From positions 1-31,035 of the forward strand of contig CAZCAC010000101.1 of NCBI GenBank assembly GCA_964496575.1: 31,035 nucleotides of DNA, read 5' to 3'. Numbering within the stretch: position 1 is the first letter of the stretch; every line of letters begins with the position of its first letter. Shown one piece after another: positions 27,448 to 31,035 of this stretch. Both the position numbers and the translations under genes were made by a program. The notes beneath the pieces were generated by a model. That model had not been told where the DNA came from. It was given only the letters and a program-made list of their open reading frames with translations, and ran no database searches. The DNA is from CAZCAC01 sp964496575 (GTDB lineage Bacteria; Planctomycetota; UBA1135; GCA-002686595).

Positions 27448-29430
27448 CTACCGGAGCGGGGTCAGCTGGATGTCACGGAAGTGGATCTCGGCGCCTTCCG
27501 ACTGGAGGCAGATCTTCCCGGGGATCTCCAGGCAGTCCCAGGCCTGGTTGAGGATCTGGCCGTTGACCCGCAGCACGCAGTGACCCTGCCAGAGGGTGAT
27601 CTCGTAGGTGTTCCACTCCCCCAGCGACTTCTCGTTGGTCGCCGTCCGGGCGGTATTCCGGCCCTTGGTGCGCTCCGCGACGGCCTGCATCGGGTACTTG
27701 CCGATGTTCCAGAAGTCCCCGGCGGCGCCGCTCTGGAGCTGAGCCTCGATGCTGCGCGGCCAGACCTTGTCCTCACCGATCATCCGCAGCAGGACGCCGC
27801 TGTTCCCCGCCTTCTTGGTCACCGGGCTGAAGCGCCACTGCAGGCGCAGGACGAAGTTGTCGTGGTCGGCCTTGGTGCGCAGGTAGCCGATCGGCCGCCC
27901 CTGGCAGACCAGCACACCCTCGTCGGTCACCGACCAGACGTTCTCGGGCTGGCCATCGTCCCGCAGGAAGTGCGTCCAGCCGGTGAGGTCCACACCGTTG
28001 AAGAGCGCGACCTCCCGAGTCGGGTCCGGGTCGAGGTTGCGGATCTTGAGGTTGCGGAACCACACGTCGTGTCCGTGGTCCTGCAGACACAGGTGTCCCG
28101 AGGGCTTGATGCCGAAGTTCGGCATCTTGCCGAACTTGCTCGCCGCGACCCGCTCCTTGTACGCCGGGTCGGCCATCGAAACGCTGACCACGCGCCGGCC
28201 GTTCAGCCAATGCTCGAGGTGATCTCCGACGAGGATGATCTTGCCGGTGTTCCACTCCATCGGCGGGCGCGACACCTTCGGTTCGGCGGCTTCGAGCGCG
28301 TAGAGCGCACCGACCGAGGTCTTCGGGTTCCCGCCGCGCGTATCATCCCAGATCTGGTATTCCGGCCCCGTCTCCCAGGGCGCGCTGTGGTCCTCGGTGA
28401 CGCGGAACATGATGCCGCTGTTCGCGCCCTCGGAGACCTTGAACTCGAAGGCGAACTCGAAGTCGCGGTACATCTCGCGGGTGACGATGTCACCTCCCCC
28501 ACCGCGAGCGACCACGCGCAGCGCGTCGCCGTCGATCTCCCAGCCCTTCTCGGGGAAGTCCTCGGAGCGGTAGCGGCGCCAGTGCTCGGTGCTCTTGCCG
28601 TCGAAGAGGCTCTCCCAGCCCATCCTCGCCTCGGCGGCGGTCAGCGTGTTCACCACCACGGGCCCGGTCACCTCGCCGGTGGCGACCCACTCGGTGCCGC
28701 GCACGATGTGGTCGCGAAACTGCGGGTCGTAGTGCGAGTAGCGGCCGGCGTCGGCGCCCTTCCAGACGTGGCCCAGCGCGGTGTGGAGGATGCGCCCCTT
28801 CCCGTACTCCTTGACGATGATCATCGGCTCGTCCGCGCCGGTGCCACCCGTCTCGGGATCGGAGTACGCGCTGGCCAGCACGCGGTAGTCGGTGTCGTGC
28901 ATGTGGACGAGCCGGTGGTACAGCTCGTCGGGGTGCGCGATCATGTCGGGCATGTCGCGGGTGACCGGGTGGTCGCGATCGACGACCTTCACGTCGAAGG
29001 AGTGGAAGCGGCCGTGGCCGGTCCCGTCGCGCCACATCAGGGCGACCATCTCCTCGTACTCCTTCCACCCCGGGAAGGCGTTGTCCGCGGCGTGATGGAC
29101 CAGGATGCCGGTTCCGGCCTCGACTCCCGCGACGAAGAGCTTCTCGGCCGCCTCGCCCCAGCGGGGGCCATTGTAGTCGAGCACCAGCGCCCGGTACTTC
29201 TGGTACGTCGCCGGATCGGCGAGGGTCTCGGCGGGCTTCTCGGTCACGGTGACCTCGAACTTCCCGCTCTCCTCGAGGATCTCCTTCAGCGAGGGGGTGG
29301 TCCAGCTCCAGTCGTGGTTGTTCGCGCCACCGACCACCAGGACCGGAATCTTCTCGGGAGCGTCGGAGGTGGCGGCGAAGAGCACGGTGCCGGCGAGGAG
29401 GGCGGCGAGGAGGGTGGGCAATACAGGCAT
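27448..29430 (-). CDS. secreted ThuA-like domain fused to two DUF1080 domains
   Basis: 660 residues, start ATG 29430 with AAGGA about 10 nt upstream. Signal peptide MPVLPTLLAALLAGTVLFAA. Residues about 28-262 are a ThuA-like (trehalose-utilisation, class I glutamine-amidotransferase-like) domain: VLVVGGANNHDW, LVLDYNGPRWGE, GTGILVHHAADNAFPGWKEYEEM, HPVTRDMPDMIAHPDELYHRL, GKGRILHTALGHVWKG. Two DUF1080 (PF06439) domains follow. The first (about 270-465) has ESLFDGKSTEHWRRY and FEFKVSEGANSGIMFRV; the second (about 472-660) has ALFNGVDLTGWTHFL and GNSGVLLRM. DUF1080 includes 3-keto-disaccharide hydrolases and lectin-like beta-sandwich folds. Likely role: extracytoplasmic binding or processing of oxidised or other sugars; the activity is not certain. 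Such fusions are frequent in planctomycetes. A single-gene unit. Confidence 0.88.
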   Translation of the reverse strand: MPVLPTLLAALLAGTVLFAATSDAPEKIPVLVVGGANNHDWSWTTPSLKEILEESGKFEVTVTEKPAETLADPATYQKYRALVLDYNGPRWGEAAEKLFVAGVEAGTGILVHHAADNAFPGWKEYEEMVALMWRDGTGHGRFHSFDVKVVDRDHPVTRDMPDMIAHPDELYHRLVHMHDTDYRVLASAYSDPETGGTGADEPMIIVKEYGKGRILHTALGHVWKGADAGRYSHYDPQFRDHIVRGTEWVATGEVTGPVVVNTLTAAEARMGWESLFDGKSTEHWRRYRSEDFPEKGWEIDGDALRVVARGGGGDIVTREMYRDFEFAFEFKVSEGANSGIMFRVTEDHSAPWETGPEYQIWDDTRGGNPKTSVGALYALEAAEPKVSRPPMEWNTGKIILVGDHLEHWLNGRRVVSVSMADPAYKERVAASKFGKMPNFGIKPSGHLCLQDHGHDVWFRNLKIRNLDPDPTREVALFNGVDLTGWTHFLRDDGQPENVWSVTDEGVLVCQGRPIGYLRTKADHDNFVLRLQWRFSPVTKKAGNSGVLLRMIGEDKVWPRSIEAQLQSGAAGDFWNIGKYPMQAVAERTKGRNTARTATNEKSLGEWNTYEITLWQGHCVLRVNGQILNQAWDCLEIPGKICLQSEGAEIHFRDIQLTPLR

Positions 29431-29621
29431 GGCGTGGGGTCCTTGGGGATTCGGCGGGGCGCGACAGAGCCGGTATTATCGCGGCCACGCGAGGGCAGGG
29501 CAAAAGGAGCCGCGAAAAGGAGCGGGTCTCCCGCCGACCGGGCGACTGGATCGCCGGCTCCGAGGCGCCCCCGAGGGGCCCGGAGCGACGATCAGGGCCA
29601 CAGCTGGCGGAATCCCGCCGC

Positions 29622-30749
29622 TCAGTCCGACTCCTGGCGGAGTCCGCGCCGCAGGGTCTCGAAGACCACCCGGTTGCCGAGGGCCGTATAGTGGCGGCGG
29701 CCGGAGCCCTCGCGGACGAAGTGGTCGTAGAGGTTGCCGCCGTCGTCGGCGATGGCGGCCTCGAGCTCGACCCGGGAGCCGACGTGGCGGATCCCGCGCT
29801 GCTCGAGCTCCTCGAGCAGGAAGGGCTCGTGCCAGTCGGTGGCCGCGAAGTCGGGGGTCTCGGGATCGAAGTACCGCGGCCCGTGGAAGACGAGCACGAA
29901 CCACTCGAGCCCGCGGCCCTCCAGCTCGACCTGGAGCTCGTCGAGGAAGAAGCGCATCAGCGCCTTCGCGCGAGCTCGGTGAGCTTCCTCGCCGGAGATG
30001 GCGGCGACCCAGCTCGCGGGCAGGATCCCGCTGCCGTGAACGAACCAGCGCCAGGCGTAGCTGCCGATCCCGAGGTCGTGCTCCTCGATCCACTCGGCAC
30101 TCGCGGCGGGGACCGGCCCCTTCATCCGGGCGCGTCCGTCCTCGTCCAGCTCCCAGTCCGGTTTCGGCCAGGAGAAGAAGGGCAGCGCCGCGCGATCCAT
30201 GTCGGCGGTCACGAGCAGGCTGACCACGACGATCGGTCGACTCGGCGCCCACAGATCGAGCGTCTCCTTCAGCAGCAGGCAGGTCTGATCGAAGCCGTAG
30301 CCGGGGACGCCGTAGTTCATCAGGCACATCTCCGGTCCGAGTGTCGAACCTTCGAGCAATCCCTGCCAGCACTCGGCGGGGGGCGTGACGCACCCGGCGA
30401 ACGAATCCCCGTAGAGGAGGACCGGACGACGGCCCTGCAGCCGGGCCCGGTTGACGTGATCGTAGCTCTTCGGATCGAAGCGCTGATGCGTCCAGCCGAG
30501 CTTCGGGTCGTGGCGCGCGGGACGACGTCGCGCCGGGTCCCGGAGCCGGTACTTGAGCACGGCGAACTCCTCGCTGAAGTGGCTCGCGTAGAGATCCGGC
30601 TGGCGCAGGGCGGTCAGCTTCCGGACGGGACCGGGCCCGAAGAGGACCAGGCGCAGGGTGAGCTCGAAGAGCAGGGCCGAGACGAGGAGGACCAGGCCGA
30701 TGCGCAACCAGAGGCGCCGGCGCCTGGGAGGAGGTGAGGGCTCGGGCAT
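29622..30749 (-). CDS. membrane-anchored SGNH/GDSL-like hydrolase
   Basis: 375 residues from ATG 30749; an in-frame GTG at 30755 would add two residues, and no Shine-Dalgarno supports either. A short basic/Pro-rich N-terminus precedes one membrane helix (about residues 13-37, LWLRIGLVLLVSALLFELTLRLVLF). The SGNH block I is LLYGDSFAGC (Ser116 as candidate nucleophile). A Gly/Asn block follows (NYGVPGYGFDQTCLLL), and the C-terminal catalytic-His region is GRRHYTALGN (His353). The layout matches membrane-anchored SGNH proteins, some of which are esterases or O-acetyltransferase partners for envelope polysaccharides. The substrate is unknown. The catalytic domain should face outward if the helix acts as a signal anchor. 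The 191-bp gap to the ThuA gene contains GC-rich hairpins (29551-29565; about 29558-29586) but no clear terminator. Confidence 0.75.
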   Translation of the reverse strand: MPEPSPPPRRRRLWLRIGLVLLVSALLFELTLRLVLFGPGPVRKLTALRQPDLYASHFSEEFAVLKYRLRDPARRRPARHDPKLGWTHQRFDPKSYDHVNRARLQGRRPVLLYGDSFAGCVTPPAECWQGLLEGSTLGPEMCLMNYGVPGYGFDQTCLLLKETLDLWAPSRPIVVVSLLVTADMDRAALPFFSWPKPDWELDEDGRARMKGPVPAASAEWIEEHDLGIGSYAWRWFVHGSGILPASWVAAISGEEAHRARAKALMRFFLDELQVELEGRGLEWFVLVFHGPRYFDPETPDFAATDWHEPFLLEELEQRGIRHVGSRVELEAAIADDGGNLYDHFVREGSGRRHYTALGNRVVFETLRRGLRQESD

Positions 30750-30791
30750 CGGCACAGGATACTGAGCCCGGGCGACCGCGGTACGGAGTCA

Positions 30792-30868
30792 TCAGGCTCC
30801 CTCCCAGGCTTTTTCGACCACGCGGTGTGCGGTACCGATTGGTCGCAGAAGTGCGGGAGGGAGCCTGA
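30792..30868. repeat. 14-bp inverted repeat enclosing nested stems
   Basis: TCAGGCTCCCTCCC (30792-30805) and GGGAGGGAGCCTGA (30855-30868) are perfect complements. Inside, CGACCA (30815-30820) pairs with TGGTCG (30840-30845), and CGGT (30823-30826) with ACCG (30834-30837), all nested. It sits 43 bp upstream of the SGNH gene's start on the other strand. No T-tract follows on either side, so a terminator is not the obvious reading. Confidence 0.8.
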
Positions 30869-31035
30869 CTCGGTATCTGGCTCACCCCGTGCCCGGATCG
30901 GAGCCAGCTCCGGGAGAGACCGGGCCGGAGCCCCTTGCGGAAAACGGCATTCCGTTCTCTCCTGGAAGGTGTCTTGGAGCCCCCCGCTCGCAACGGGGCC
31001 CGGGGCTCGCCACCTACGAGAAGAGGAGTACTGAC
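30869..31035. other. non-coding right edge with further hairpins
   Basis: No gene is supported here. CGGAGC (30899-30904) and GCTCCG (30907-30912) form a 14-bp interrupted palindrome. AACGG (30943-30947) and CCGTT (30952-30956) form a stem with loop CATT. The window ends with GAAGAGGAG, Shine-Dalgarno-like, so this may be the leader of a plus-strand gene that starts just outside the window. Confidence 0.4.

Noticed and set aside
30825..31034. 69-codon plus-strand ORF at the right edge
   Set aside because: It overlaps the inverted repeat, has no ribosome-binding site and an unremarkable Arg/Ser/Gly-rich translation.

Overview
This window is GC-rich chromosomal DNA with 15 supportable protein genes, no tRNA or rRNA, no transposase, no CRISPR array and no integrase. 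The gene content points to a member of the Planctomycetota. It has secreted sulfatases, a ThuA plus DUF1080 sugar-processing protein, secreted HEAT/VWA proteins, FG-GAP beta-propeller proteins with a particular Cys-containing C-terminal module, and a GTP-type PEPCK with a bacterial/archaeal-style P-loop. The phylum assignment is an inference from family content, not from a marker gene.

Layout. 1-491: 3' end of a plus-strand gene that enters from the left. 503-2425 (-): secreted protein with eight DxDGDG-type repeats. 2558-5171 (+): tightly overlapped ABC exporter operon (ATPase and two ABC-2 permeases). 5186-8563 (+): a very large secreted protein with two complete sulfatase domains in one chain plus C-terminal HEAT-like repeats. 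8770-11073 (+): poly-glycine-tethered lipoprotein, closed by a strong terminator. 11163-12836 (-): a second propeller protein, seven repeats, with the same C-terminal module as 503-2425. 12999-15185 (-): TMTC-like GT-C membrane protein with eight TPRs. 15334-15864 (-): AhpD/carboxymuconolactone-decarboxylase-like protein. 16130-19720 (-): single-chain pyruvate:ferredoxin oxidoreductase (nifJ). 20109-20399 (+): small RRM protein with a leader hairpin at its ribosome-binding site. 20581-21960 (+): tryptophanase-type lyase. 22029-22266: a 238-bp composite element with 70-bp inverted arms in a convergent gap. 22295-25050 (-): coupled pair of secreted HEAT and HEAT-VWA proteins. 25168-27138 (-): pckG. 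27448-29430 (-): ThuA-DUF1080-DUF1080 protein. 29622-30749 (-): membrane-anchored SGNH-like protein. 30750-31035: non-coding, with a long inverted repeat and further hairpins.

How they fit together. Three genes meet at pyruvate and PEP: tryptophanase makes pyruvate, NifJ interconverts pyruvate and acetyl-CoA with ferredoxin, and PckG interconverts oxaloacetate and PEP. They are separate transcription units. The rest is largely an envelope and secretion repertoire for sulfated or modified polysaccharides and surface structures. The most unusual items are the long inverted-repeat element at 22029-22266, the tandem sulfatase fusion, the C-terminal module shared by two different propeller proteins, and the hairpin overlapping the RRM gene's Shine-Dalgarno. 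I see no complete defence or mobile system here.
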